Source: Cognataquiflexum nitidum
Lineage (GTDB): Bacteria > Bacteroidota > Bacteroidia > Cytophagales > Cyclobacteriaceae
Assembly (NCBI RefSeq): GCF_022538055.1
Contig: NZ_JAKZAM010000005.1
Coordinates: 1 to 64,000, forward strand
Direction of reading: 5' to 3'
Length of the DNA: 64,000 nt
Part shown: positions 35,094 through 42,762 of the stretch, piece by piece
How the letters are laid out: each line of letters begins with the position of its first letter
Numbering within the stretch: position 1 is the first letter of the stretch
Notes under the pieces: generated by a model
The model's database searches: none
What the model saw: the letters and a program-made list of their open reading frames with translations, nothing else
Told to the model about the DNA's origin: nothing
Made by a program: the position numbers and the translations under genes

Positions 35094-35455
35094 GGAATAG
35101 GGAAGACATAGGGACACACGGCCTCCAAAACGTCGCCTCTAACTTCGCCTTTGACAAGGAACAGGCCTTTTTCAAAAAGCCCATCGCCATCCACGGCGCG
35201 GCATTTATGATCGGTGGAATCGGAGGCACCGTGCAGAAGGCGATTATGGGTAAGTTTTTCGATGGCGGTCCTTATGCAGCATTCGGTCAGCGGTTTGTAA
35301 GGAGTTCTTTGGCCTATTTTGGAGAGTATTCGGTCAACTACTATTACAAAACAAAGATGAACCATATCAAATACGGCGATTATAGAAGCAACAAGGCGGC
35401 TTCTTTTCTGATCAAGTCATGGGCCTACAGCTGGATTTACTCTTTCAAAATGTGA
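35090..35455 (+). CDS. Orphan RHS tip, group 1 (cassette 3), near copy of the resident tip
   Basis: The 121-residue product begins with MRNREDIGTH in an ATGA overlap, then GLQNVASNFAFDKEQAFF. It is almost the same as the tip at the end of the RHS protein, with RSSLAYFGEYSVNYYYKTKM and AASFLIKSWAYSWIYSFK unchanged. The clear difference is a short stretch (GKFFDGGPYAAF against GKGYGDNPFAAF). So this may be a former resident tip or the donor of one. Its lipoprotein follows at 35461. Confidence 0.75.
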   Translation: MRNREDIGTHGLQNVASNFAFDKEQAFFKKPIAIHGAAFMIGGIGGTVQKAIMGKFFDGGPYAAFGQRFVRSSLAYFGEYSVNYYYKTKMNHIKYGDYRSNKAASFLIKSWAYSWIYSFKM

Positions 35456-35460
35456 TACTT

Positions 35461-36153
35461 ATGGTGCGAATCTTGAAACATATTAGAATTGTCCTGCTGT
35501 TTGCATTGTCCGTAAGCTGTACACCGAATGATGTCTTCCATAAAAAAAGTAGAGGAAAATGGATTACGAAGAAATCATACGACCTTGGGGACACGATTAT
35601 TGTCAACAATTTCGGTTTGTATAATACAAGAAACGAGGTGTTGTTAATCGCAAACAAAGAGCCATTTCCTGTTAATAAAGACAGTTTATTAGCGATTTTC
35701 CAAAAATCGCTTTCTACTCTCGGCCTTTCTAGATTGGAAATAAGTTTTAAAGACAACCTAATTGATAGTTCCTTGTTCCGTCAATATGCTATAAGAATGA
35801 AGCATTTGGAGGACTCATATGTTTCTAGTTTTGTCAAATTTTCAAAGCACAACACAGTCTTAGTCCCATTGATTTATGCAGACAATCAATATCAGTTTAC
35901 GGGATACTTTACCTCAGGAGGTGCGTTTGGAAGCAGTGGCTGGAATGCTATTACTTGGCTTCATTTGTTTGTGTTTATATTCCAGAATGAAGAAATAATT
36001 TACAGCCGCCACATAAGGTATAAATCAGATGTGGTCTGGGCCGATACCGAGGAGGAGATATTGGCGGTGCCGCCGCTTGCGGCGGTCAGGCAGGAGCATT
36101 GGGACGAGTTGGTCAGGCTGGCGATGAAGGACTATATCAAGCGCGTGAAATGA
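35461..36153 (+). CDS. Lipoprotein, group I (cassette 3 partner)
   Basis: The 230-residue product starts like the resident immunity candidate (MVRILKHIRIVLLFALSVSC, Cys20), with KKSRGKWITKKSYDLGDT. The middle differs markedly from the 33342 product although their tips are nearly equal, so the few changed tip residues may matter for recognition. The tail has VPPLAAVRQEHWDELV and DYIKRVK. ATGA overlap leads into the next orphan tip. Confidence 0.7.
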   Translation: MVRILKHIRIVLLFALSVSCTPNDVFHKKSRGKWITKKSYDLGDTIIVNNFGLYNTRNEVLLIANKEPFPVNKDSLLAIFQKSLSTLGLSRLEISFKDNLIDSSLFRQYAIRMKHLEDSYVSSFVKFSKHNTVLVPLIYADNQYQFTGYFTSGGAFGSSGWNAITWLHLFVFIFQNEEIIYSRHIRYKSDVVWADTEEEILAVPPLAAVRQEHWDELVRLAMKDYIKRVK

Positions 36154-36509
36154 GGGATAGGGAAGACATAGGGACACACGGCCTCCAAAATGTCGCCGCC
36201 AACTTCGCCTACGACAAGGAACAGGCCTTTTTCAAAAAGCCCATCGCCATACACGGTGCGGCATTTATGATGGGCGGCATCGGCGCAAGCCTGCAGCAGG
36301 GGATTATGAAGGGGAAATCATTTGAAAGTGATTTTTTGACTTTTGGAAAAAAATTTGGTTTGTCAACGCTCGCTTATGGAGCTGAATATTCGCTCAATTA
36401 CTACTTCAAGACCAAAATGCAGTACGTGAAGTATGGAGATTATCGGAGGAACAAGGCTTGGTCGTTTGGGATTAAGTCATTGGCGTTTGGTTGGTTGTAT
36501 AGTTTGTAA
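36150..36509 (+). CDS. Orphan RHS tip, group 1 (cassette 4)
   Basis: The 119-residue product has leader MRDREDIGTH, the shared start GLQNVAANFAYDKEQAFF, then a different middle (KGKSFESDFLTFGKKFG) and the YFKTKMQYVKYGDYRRNKAW segment shared with cassette 2. It ends SLAFGWLYSL. No signal peptide. Translation is probably coupled to the upstream lipoprotein gene by ATGA. Confidence 0.75.
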   Translation: MRDREDIGTHGLQNVAANFAYDKEQAFFKKPIAIHGAAFMMGGIGASLQQGIMKGKSFESDFLTFGKKFGLSTLAYGAEYSLNYYFKTKMQYVKYGDYRRNKAWSFGIKSLAFGWLYSL

Positions 36510-36513
36510 CAGT

Positions 36514-37203
36514 ATGAAGGCAAACTTGGGATTTATTGTAGGCATGATCATCCTGTTTAGTGCAATTACAGGATGTCACAGAGAGTTTAGAAATTTGAAT
36601 AAATCTGTGAGTAAAACTCAAAAAACTTATTCAGCCACGGATTCGATTTTCATCGCAAATTATGTTTTGTACAACACCCAAGATCACCTTTCCTTTACAC
36701 TTGAAAATAAGCCTATTCCTATTGATGAGGATAGTGTGATGCAAGTAGTTTGGAAGTCATTTGAGAAATTAAAATTGCCCATTGTTTCCAATTTTGAAAC
36801 AGGGCAAAATCATATTGATAGTTCATTTTACGAACGTCTAATAAGGATACGAAAAATAGATGAGGAATGGATTAATGTGGTCGCAGGGGATTCCTGTAAG
36901 AAACTAATACTTGTCCCTGTAATTTACATCATGAATAAAATTAGTTTCACAGGATATATCTCCTCTGGCGGAATGGCAGGAAGCAGTGGATATCATGTGA
37001 TGTCTTTTGTAAATCTTATCGTTTTTATTGTAAAGGATGACGATGTTGTGTACAGTCAACAAGTTAGACACACATCCGAAAGAACCTGGGCCAATTCCCG
37101 CGAAGAAGCTGAGGCGATTCCGCCTGCGCCTTTGGTGACGAAGGAGCATTGGGACAAGTTGGTCAGGCTGGCGATGAAGGACTATATCAAGCGGATGAAA
37201 TGA
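36514..37203 (+). CDS. Lipoprotein, group I variant (cassette 4 partner)
   Basis: The 229-residue product has lipoprotein Cys21 (FSAITGCHRE) and lacks the SRGKW motif of its group; instead it reads SVSKTQKTYSATDSIFIANY. It keeps YISSGGMAGSSGYHVMSFV and ends with EHWDKLVRLAMKDYIKRMK. The replaced front part, with tail intact, makes it look like a mosaic. Immunity role inferred from position. Confidence 0.7.
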   Translation: MKANLGFIVGMIILFSAITGCHREFRNLNKSVSKTQKTYSATDSIFIANYVLYNTQDHLSFTLENKPIPIDEDSVMQVVWKSFEKLKLPIVSNFETGQNHIDSSFYERLIRIRKIDEEWINVVAGDSCKKLILVPVIYIMNKISFTGYISSGGMAGSSGYHVMSFVNLIVFIVKDDDVVYSQQVRHTSERTWANSREEAEAIPPAPLVTKEHWDKLVRLAMKDYIKRMK

Positions 37204-37661
37204 GGGATATGGAAGACACAGGGACACACGGCCTCCAAAATGTCGCCGCTAACTTCGCCTTTGACAAGAGCCAATCTTACTTCAACGACAAGGCAGACCT
37301 CAAAATCGCCGGCAGCTTCCTGATCGGTTCCTTTGGCGGACTCGCACAGTCGGGGATTATGAAGGAACGAACGGGGTCGCAGGTTGGAGCAGGTACATTT
37401 GGGAAGCTCTTTGGACTCAGCACCTTTGCCTACCTGGGTGAGTACGCCGCCAACTATATGTGGAACTCCTCCTCACGACCCCCTAGCCTCAGTTTCAGCG
37501 GCTACTACGGCTACAAGCAGGCCTCCTATGGCATCAAATCGATGTTTTATACTTATCTGTACTGGTTATATGAGGAGGTGTATGTTGCTAGTATTTGTTT
37601 GTGCTACAATGGCTTCATGCGGGGGATTGGAAATATTCAAAAGATACGATCGTTTGTCTAG
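37200..37661 (+). CDS. Orphan RHS tip, group 2 (cassette 5), stop codon lost
   Basis: The 153-residue frame starts with leader MRDMEDTGTH and the shared GLQNVAANFAFDK, then switches to group 2 sequence: SYFNDKADLKIAGSFLIGSF, and GEYAANYMWNSSSRPPSLSF. The related copy at 39153 ends at TYLYW and a TGA. Here that codon is TTA (37566-37568), so the frame runs on 31 residues into the lipoprotein gene in another frame. The original tip probably ended at 37565. The lipoprotein ATG is at 37570. Confidence 0.65.
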   Translation: MRDMEDTGTHGLQNVAANFAFDKSQSYFNDKADLKIAGSFLIGSFGGLAQSGIMKERTGSQVGAGTFGKLFGLSTFAYLGEYAANYMWNSSSRPPSLSFSGYYGYKQASYGIKSMFYTYLYWLYEEVYVASICLCYNGFMRGIGNIQKIRSFV

Positions 37662-38253
37662 CGTAGCGCGAAGGTCTTATTCCAACCAAGAACTTGTCTT
37701 GGCTGACTACTTCTTTTGTGCCCATCAGCGGAAAATGGCACTCGCACTTCATGACTTTGAAAAAATGGAATTGGACGCTGATAGCGTTATGGTATTGTTC
37801 CAAACAGGGCTATCGAATCAAGGTGCAAGCCTGAGGGTGGAGGAAGGACAGAACCAGGCTACCCCTTTGCTCTGTGATAGAGAATTTATCACGTTGAGAC
37901 AGATGAAAAAACATTTCCTTTCAGAGGCTGACTTAGGCGGTCAAGGAACCAGATATCTCGTGCCCGTGGTCAACTTTGCAGATAGATATCGTTTTACAGC
38001 CTATGTCACTTCGGGAGGGATGGGAGGTCACTCGGGCTACATGAGATACACGACAATGAGTCTGTTGCTTTTTGTGGTGGAAAACGGGGAGATTATTTAT
38101 GCGGACAGTCGAAGTTTTTTTTCTAAGACGACCATGGCGCCGACGCTGGAGAAAGTCAAGGCAATCCCGCCTGCAATCGAGGTGCGCAAGGAGCATATCG
38201 ATGAGCTTGTCCGTCGGGGGATGCGGCGGTATGTAAGGAGGTTGGAGAAGTGA
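37570..38253 (+). CDS. Lipoprotein, group II (cassette 5 partner)
   Basis: The 227-residue product has a short lipoprotein signal (MRRCMLLVFVCATMASC, Cys17) followed by GGLEIFKRYDRLSSVARRSY and QELVLADYFFCAHQ. It shares with group I the YVTSGGMGGHSGYMRYTTMS region and a tail EHIDELVRRGMRRYVRRLEK, so groups I and II are distant relatives. It follows a group 2 tip, and the same pairing recurs in two more cassettes. Immunity role inferred. Confidence 0.7.
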   Translation: MRRCMLLVFVCATMASCGGLEIFKRYDRLSSVARRSYSNQELVLADYFFCAHQRKMALALHDFEKMELDADSVMVLFQTGLSNQGASLRVEEGQNQATPLLCDREFITLRQMKKHFLSEADLGGQGTRYLVPVVNFADRYRFTAYVTSGGMGGHSGYMRYTTMSLLLFVVENGEIIYADSRSFFSKTTMAPTLEKVKAIPPAIEVRKEHIDELVRRGMRRYVRRLEK

Positions 38254-38441
38254 CAAGGAGTGGTACGGAAGAAAGTATGGAAAAGACCAAGCAAAGACCC
38301 AAGTCGAGTTGTTCGACGGTTGGAACGTCGGACGGTCTGGTACTGTCGCCTGTGGCGACCTCAGTTTCAGCGGCTAGTAAGGCTACAAGCAAGCCTCCTA
38401 CGGTATCAAATCGATGTTTTACACGTATCTGTACTGGTGAT
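38250..38441 (+). pseudogene. Degenerate group 2 tip (cassette 6) replaced by REP-like hairpins
   Basis: Bases 38360-38440 match the last part of the group 2 tip (FSG, then GYKQASYGIKSMFYTYLYW), but TAC TAC has become TAG TAA. The 5' part is gone and replaced by unrelated sequence with two small hairpins (38312-38332 and 38345-38359). The tip is not translatable. Confidence 0.7.
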
Positions 38442-39122
38442 ATGAGAAGGCTGATACTGCTTATTGTTTCCGCTTCATTGGCATCCTGCGGGGGGTTTGA
38501 TGCGTTCAAAAGACACGACCATTTGTCGAGCGTGGTGCGAAGGTCTTATTCCAACCAAGAACTCGTTTTGGCTGACTACTTCTTTTGCGCCCACCAAAGC
38601 AAAATAGACATTGCCCTTCCCAATTTTGAAAAAATGGAATTTGGCGCTGATAGCCTCATGGGATTGTTCCAAACAGGATTATCGAATCAATGCATAATGC
38701 TAAGGTTGGATGAAGGACAGAACCGGGCAACTCCATTGCTCTGTGAAAGAGGGTTCATCACTTTGAAACAGATGAAAAAACGTTTCCTTTCAGAGGCTGA
38801 CTTAGGCGGTCAAGGAACCAGATACCTCGTGCCAGTAGTCAACTTTGCAGATAGATATGGTTTTACAGCCTATGTCACTTCGGGAGGGATGGGAGGTCAC
38901 TCGGGCTATTTGAGGTATACATCCTTAAGTCTGTTGCTTTTTGTGGTGGAGAACGGGGAGATTATCTATGCCGAAAATAGAAGATACGCTTCAAAAAGGT
39001 CTTGGGCGAATACCCTGGAGGAAGTCAAGGCAATCCCTCCCGCGATCGAGGTGCTCAAGGAGCATATCGATGAGCTTGTCCGCCGGGGGATGCGGCGATA
39101 TGTAAGGAGGTTGGAGAAGTGA
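38442..39122 (+). CDS. Lipoprotein, group II (cassette 6 partner)
   Basis: The 226-residue product has a lipoprotein signal (MRRLILLIVSASLASC, Cys16), then GGFDAFKRHDHLSSVVRRSY, NQELVLADYFFCAHQ and the group tail. It is close to the 39310 product at both ends; the stretch between residues ~55 and 110 differs. Its own tip is degenerate, so it may persist as a free immunity gene. The ATG is chosen because the TGATATG(A) start region is shared with 39310. Confidence 0.7.
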   Translation: MRRLILLIVSASLASCGGFDAFKRHDHLSSVVRRSYSNQELVLADYFFCAHQSKIDIALPNFEKMEFGADSLMGLFQTGLSNQCIMLRLDEGQNRATPLLCERGFITLKQMKKRFLSEADLGGQGTRYLVPVVNFADRYGFTAYVTSGGMGGHSGYLRYTSLSLLLFVVENGEIIYAENRRYASKRSWANTLEEVKAIPPAIEVLKEHIDELVRRGMRRYVRRLEK

Positions 39123-39152
39123 CAAGGAGTGGTATGGAAGAAAAAGACGGAA

Positions 39153-39308
39153 ATGACCTACCAAAACGCAAATCTTGGCAAGTACGCCGCCAACTATATG
39201 TGGAACTCCTCCTCGCGACCCCCTAGCCTTAGCTTCAGCGGCTACTACGGCTACAAGCAGGCCTCCTACGGTATCAAATCGATGTTTTACACGTATCTGT
39301 ACTGGTGA
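39153..39308 (+). CDS. Truncated group 2 tip fragment (cassette 7)
   Basis: A 51-residue frame begins MTYQNANLGKYAANYMWNSS and continues with the group 2 end (SGYYGYKQASYGIKSMFYTY) to TYLYW and TGA. It lacks the 5' homology arm and leader. The frame is intact, so a short product is possible; I treat it as a remnant. The group II lipoprotein starts 1 bp after its stop. Confidence 0.5.
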   Translation: MTYQNANLGKYAANYMWNSSSRPPSLSFSGYYGYKQASYGIKSMFYTYLYW

Positions 39309-39309
39309 T

Positions 39310-39990
39310 ATGAAAAGGCTGATACTGCTAATTGTTTCCGCTTCATTGGCTTCATGCGGGGGGGTTGATGCGTTCAAAAGACACGACCATTTATCGAGCG
39401 TGGTGCGAAGGTCTTATACCAACCAAGAACTTGTCTTGGCTGACTACTTCTTTTGCGCCCACCAGAGACAAAGTGTTCTTGCTTTCCGGGTCTTCGAAAA
39501 AATGGAACTGGACGCCGATAGCCTCATGGGATTGTTCCAAACAGGACTATCGAATCAGGGTGTAAGGCTATGGGTGGATAAAGGACAGAACCGGGCTACT
39601 TCATTGCTTTGTGATAGAGAGGTTATTTCTTTGAAACGGATGAAAAAGGACTTCCTAACGGAAGCTGACCTCGGCGATCAAGGAACCAGATATCTCGTGC
39701 CCGTGGTCAACTTTGCGGACATTTATCGATTTACAGGATATGTCACTTCGGGCGGTATGTGGGGAGACTCGGGGTATATGAGATTTACATCATTGAGCAT
39801 TTTGATTATTGTAGTAGAGAATGGGAAGGTTATTTACGCGGACAGTAGAAGTTATGCCTCCGAGAGATCATGGGCTAATACCCTTGAGGAAGTCAAGGCA
39901 ATCCCGCCTGCCTATCAGGTCAGGGAAGAACACATCGAGGAGCTTGTCCGTCGGGGGATGCGGCGGTATGTAAGGAGGCTGGAGAGATGA
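39310..39990 (+). CDS. Lipoprotein, group II (cassette 7 partner)
   Basis: The 226-residue product has the signal MKRLILLIVSASLASC (Cys16) and the group II body: GGVDAFKRHDHLSSVVRRSY, NQELVLADYFFCAHQ, and YVTSGGMWGDSGYMRFTSLS. The tail ends VRRGMRRYVRRLER. ATGA at its stop starts the next, larger orphan. Its middle (around residues 58-110) differs from the 38442 product. Confidence 0.7.
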   Translation: MKRLILLIVSASLASCGGVDAFKRHDHLSSVVRRSYTNQELVLADYFFCAHQRQSVLAFRVFEKMELDADSLMGLFQTGLSNQGVRLWVDKGQNRATSLLCDREVISLKRMKKDFLTEADLGDQGTRYLVPVVNFADIYRFTGYVTSGGMWGDSGYMRFTSLSILIIVVENGKVIYADSRSYASERSWANTLEEVKAIPPAYQVREEHIEELVRRGMRRYVRRLER

Positions 39991-40997
39991 TAGGGGGCAG
40001 TGGGGAGGAAAAGATAGGATTTGCACACCAAGACCTCACCAGGTGGTACGACTTCCATGCCCGACAGTACGATGCGGCAGTGGGAAGGTGGTTCGGGGTG
40101 GATCCGCAGGACCAGTTCGCTTCGCCTTATGTCGGTATGGGTAACAACCCCGTGATGATGGTGGATCCGGATGGGGAGTTTGCTTTCTTGGCAGCCGCCC
40201 TCTTTGCAAAGAAAGCGATAGTTGCGTTGAAGGCAGCTAAAGTTGCGAAGGTAGCAGTCGCCGCTACGAAGACTGCAAATGCCTCAAAATTAGCCAGTGT
40301 GATCACCAAGGCCACATCAACCAAAGGACTAAAAACGGGGCTAAAAAGTGGCGCGATCAATATGATTTCCAACTATAATGCCAAAAAGGGTTTTGGGTGG
40401 AATACATTGGGCGATTTTGCGGCCGGTTTTGCTGGAGGTTCATTTGGCTTTGGTGCCGAAAACAAATTAATCGGCATGGGAGTAGGCGGATTGGCGACTT
40501 GGGGAGTGAACGGGGCTTCCTTTGACTATCAGGGTGCGCAGGAATTTGTAGGCGGAGCGCTTTCAAGCTATGTTGGTATGGGAAAGGCAGTAAAGGGAAA
40601 ACATGCAGTATTCAAGCAAATAGAAGGGGGGAATACTTTGGTGAAATTGAATGACGGAAAATTTTTGTCCAAAACGTTGATGAAGCACGGAGACAACTTT
40701 GTTAACTACGGTATCCAGAACAATGCCTATGACTTTGCCTACTCCAAAGAGGAGGACTTTATGTCGAGAGGTTGGGGGCATTTGGAATTGTTTGCTTGGG
40801 GAGGGTTGAGTTCTTCCTTTCAAAACGTTTCATGGGAAAGAGAAAGGTGGATTGGGCAAACTCTATTTTACACAGGGATAGACTGGGGTATAAATGGGGC
40901 AATCAAAAAACGATTCACTGGTATAAAGGTAGATGGTTCACAAACCAACAAATTAATTTTAGGTTACCTTAAATGGCTTCAACTCCTTTATGAATGA
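39987..40997 (+). CDS. Orphan RHS C-terminal cassette with RHS core end, linker and group 3 tip
   Basis: The 336-residue product begins MIGGSGEEKIGFAHQ, then the last RHS core residues (DLTRWYDFHARQYDAAVGRW to NPVMMVDPDGE), an alternative linker (residues ~65-235) and a group 3 tip (YGIQNNAYDFAYSKEEDF, GHLELFAWGGLSSSF, DWGINGAIKKRF). The linker echoes the resident one (DFAAGFAGGSFG, QEFVGGALSS) but is diverged. No signal peptide or upstream RHS body is present. It is a complete swap unit: recombination at the core would replace the full C-terminal region of the 29080 gene. ATGA overlap at the start. Confidence 0.8.
   Translation: MIGGSGEEKIGFAHQDLTRWYDFHARQYDAAVGRWFGVDPQDQFASPYVGMGNNPVMMVDPDGEFAFLAAALFAKKAIVALKAAKVAKVAVAATKTANASKLASVITKATSTKGLKTGLKSGAINMISNYNAKKGFGWNTLGDFAAGFAGGSFGFGAENKLIGMGVGGLATWGVNGASFDYQGAQEFVGGALSSYVGMGKAVKGKHAVFKQIEGGNTLVKLNDGKFLSKTLMKHGDNFVNYGIQNNAYDFAYSKEEDFMSRGWGHLELFAWGGLSSSFQNVSWERERWIGQTLFYTGIDWGINGAIKKRFTGIKVDGSQTNKLILGYLKWLQLLYE
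40030..40180 (+). repeat. RHS core homology arm, orphan copy
   Basis: Partner of 32294-32444: 151 bp, no indels, about nine mismatches, mostly synonymous and confined to the second half. It gives the orphan cassette at 39987 a site to recombine with the full-length RHS gene. Confidence 0.85.
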
Positions 40998-41689
40998 TGA
41001 AACAAGCAAATTTTCAAACCCAGAACTACATTGTTATTTTGACCCTTTTGTTTACTATTTCATGCAAAAACTCTTTCTTCTACACCGATTTGTATACGAT
41101 GGCGGATCGGAAATCCCGGTTTTTCTTGGATTCTTATGCCAAAGAAACCGGTTTCGCCTTGTCGCAGATTAGTGTTTGTCAGGATGTAGAGTTGGCAAAC
41201 AGACTTAGAACTCCCGGTTTGATCAAGTTTTTTCCGGATTCAATCAAAAGCGGGCTTACTAGTGCATTCAAAAATAATATGACGATCAAAAAAGAGATTA
41301 CATCAACAAGGTATTACATGGATTCTGATTGCCGTTTTGAAGATGAAGTTCTGGCGAAAGGACTAATTTCTTCTATTCAGTCAGCATGTCAAGATTGCGA
41401 GGCAGTCATCATCCCCCAGCTAAAAATTACTTCAAAATCGCTTAAAAATACCTATTGGGGTGGTCCCACAGGGTTTTCAGAGGACTTAGGTGACGACAAA
41501 CACCTCTTAGAATACAAGCTTGTCACATCGATCTATCGGAACGATACCCTGATCTACATGGACAACCGCACCCACTGGACCGAGGTTATCGGTGCGCGTG
41601 GGGAGAAGTTACAGTACCAGGTCCCGCAGGAAGTAATCGACACATTGGTGAAGTTGTCATTGGAGGAGTATTTCAAGCGCATGAAATGA
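40994..41689 (+). CDS. Lipoprotein, group III (partner of the large orphan)
   Basis: The 231-residue product has lipoprotein Cys24 (LTLLFTISCKNS), then FFYTDLYTMADRKSRFFLDS. It has a Cys-containing middle and the group III end: GDDKHLLEYKLVTSIYRNDT, IYMDNRTHWTEV and YQVPQEVIDTLVKLSLEEYF. It starts by overlapping the stop of the 39987 gene. It resembles groups I and II only in the last few residues (LVKLSLEEYFKRMK), so it may be a distant branch. Immunity role inferred. Confidence 0.7.
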   Translation: MMKQANFQTQNYIVILTLLFTISCKNSFFYTDLYTMADRKSRFFLDSYAKETGFALSQISVCQDVELANRLRTPGLIKFFPDSIKSGLTSAFKNNMTIKKEITSTRYYMDSDCRFEDEVLAKGLISSIQSACQDCEAVIIPQLKITSKSLKNTYWGGPTGFSEDLGDDKHLLEYKLVTSIYRNDTLIYMDNRTHWTEVIGARGEKLQYQVPQEVIDTLVKLSLEEYFKRMK

Positions 41690-41807
41690 GGGATATGGAA
41701 AAGACAGGGACACATGTCCTACAGAACAATGCCTATGATTTTGCTTATTCAAAGAAGGAAGACTTCCTGTCAAGAGGCTCAGGACATCTGGAGCTGTTTG
41801 CTTGGGG
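41621..41807 (+). repeat. Group III junction repeat, copy 1
   Basis: A 187-bp block covering the lipoprotein tail, ATGA, leader and tip start. Copy 2 at 42576-42762 differs at only four positions, all in the first ~50 bp; the last ~135 bp are identical. Confidence 0.85.
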
Positions 41808-41997
41808 CGGCTTTAGTGGTGCCTATCAACAAATTGCATTTAATAAAATTGATCTATTTGGCGCTTCGCCATTGTACCAAGGTATAGATTGGGGAATCAA
41901 TGGAATGATAAAAAAACGCTACCGAGGAATTAAATTTGATTACAACAAAGCTGTTGTAAATTATTTAAAGTGGAACTTTTGGTTATTGTCTTTATGA
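41686..41997 (+). CDS. Orphan RHS tip, group 3 (cassette 9)
   Basis: The 103-residue product has leader MRDMEKTGTH, then VLQNNAYDFAYSKKEDFLSR and GHLELFAWGG like the tip of the 39987 orphan. The variable part is AYQQIAFNKIDLFGASPLYQ and the end is DWGINGMIKKRYRGIKFDYN. No signal peptide. It is followed by a group III lipoprotein gene with a nonsense codon. Confidence 0.75.
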   Translation: MRDMEKTGTHVLQNNAYDFAYSKKEDFLSRGSGHLELFAWGGFSGAYQQIAFNKIDLFGASPLYQGIDWGINGMIKKRYRGIKFDYNKAVVNYLKWNFWLLSL

Positions 41998-42644
41998 AAA
42001 CGCTTCTTCTTATCATAGTTTTCGGAATACTTTTAAGCTCCTGTAAGAATTACTTCTTCTTAGAGGATGTTTAGGCCCGTGCAAATAGAAAAGAAAAGTT
42101 TTATTTAGAATCATATGAAATCCAAGATACTTTCTGTATTCCCAAAATTGAGTTTTGTCATCAAATTGATTACAGAGCAAATATTACCGGTAGCCGTATT
42201 TCTTTCGACCCTAAGTCCATTGAAAATTCTTTAAATCTATCATTTTCAGGGTTATTTCAGTTATCGTCTTGTAACGAGAATAAAGAGAGTTTCATAATTC
42301 AAGATTGCTCATCTAGAGTGAAAAAAAACGGAAACGTGTCTAATGATTGTTGTGAAAACAGTATTGTGCCAAAATTGATCATCACATCAAATTCCGGTAA
42401 AAATACAGCAGGTGGTGGTGGGCTCACATTCGTAGAAGACATGGGTGACGATAGGCATTTAATTGAATACAAGCTTGTTATTTCAATTTATCAAAATGAA
42501 ACATTAATTTATATGGATAATCGTGCTTATTGGACTAGGTTAATTGCCGAAAGGGGTAGTCGTATTCAGCATCAAGTCCCGCAGGAAGTAATCGAAACCT
42601 TGGTGAAGTTGTCTTTGGAGGAGTACTTCAAGCGCATGAAATGA
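41994..42644 (+). pseudogene. Lipoprotein, group III, with in-frame TAG (cassette 9 partner)
   Basis: The frame from ATG 41994 to TGA 42644 is 651 bp and contains a TAG at 42072-42074 (codon 27). The start is a good lipoprotein signal (MKTLLLIIVFGILLSSCKN, Cys17) and FFLEDV precedes the stop. The intact paralogue reads FFEDLYARK, so the stop replaces a Tyr (TAT or TAC to TAG). Downstream the group III body and tail (EDMGDDRHLIEYKL, VPQEVIETLVKLSLEEYF) are preserved. The change is probably recent, or the base is a sequencing error. Confidence 0.8.
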
Positions 42645-42762
42645 GGGATATGGAAAAGACAGGGACACATGTCCTACAGAACAATGCCTATGATTTTGCT
42701 TATTCAAAGAAGGAAGACTTCCTGTCAAGAGGCTCAGGACATCTGGAGCTGTTTGCTTGGGG
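42576..42762 (+). repeat. Group III junction repeat, copy 2
   Basis: 187-bp partner of 41621-41807 with four differences. Exchange between copies would delete or duplicate one whole cassette. Confidence 0.85.
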
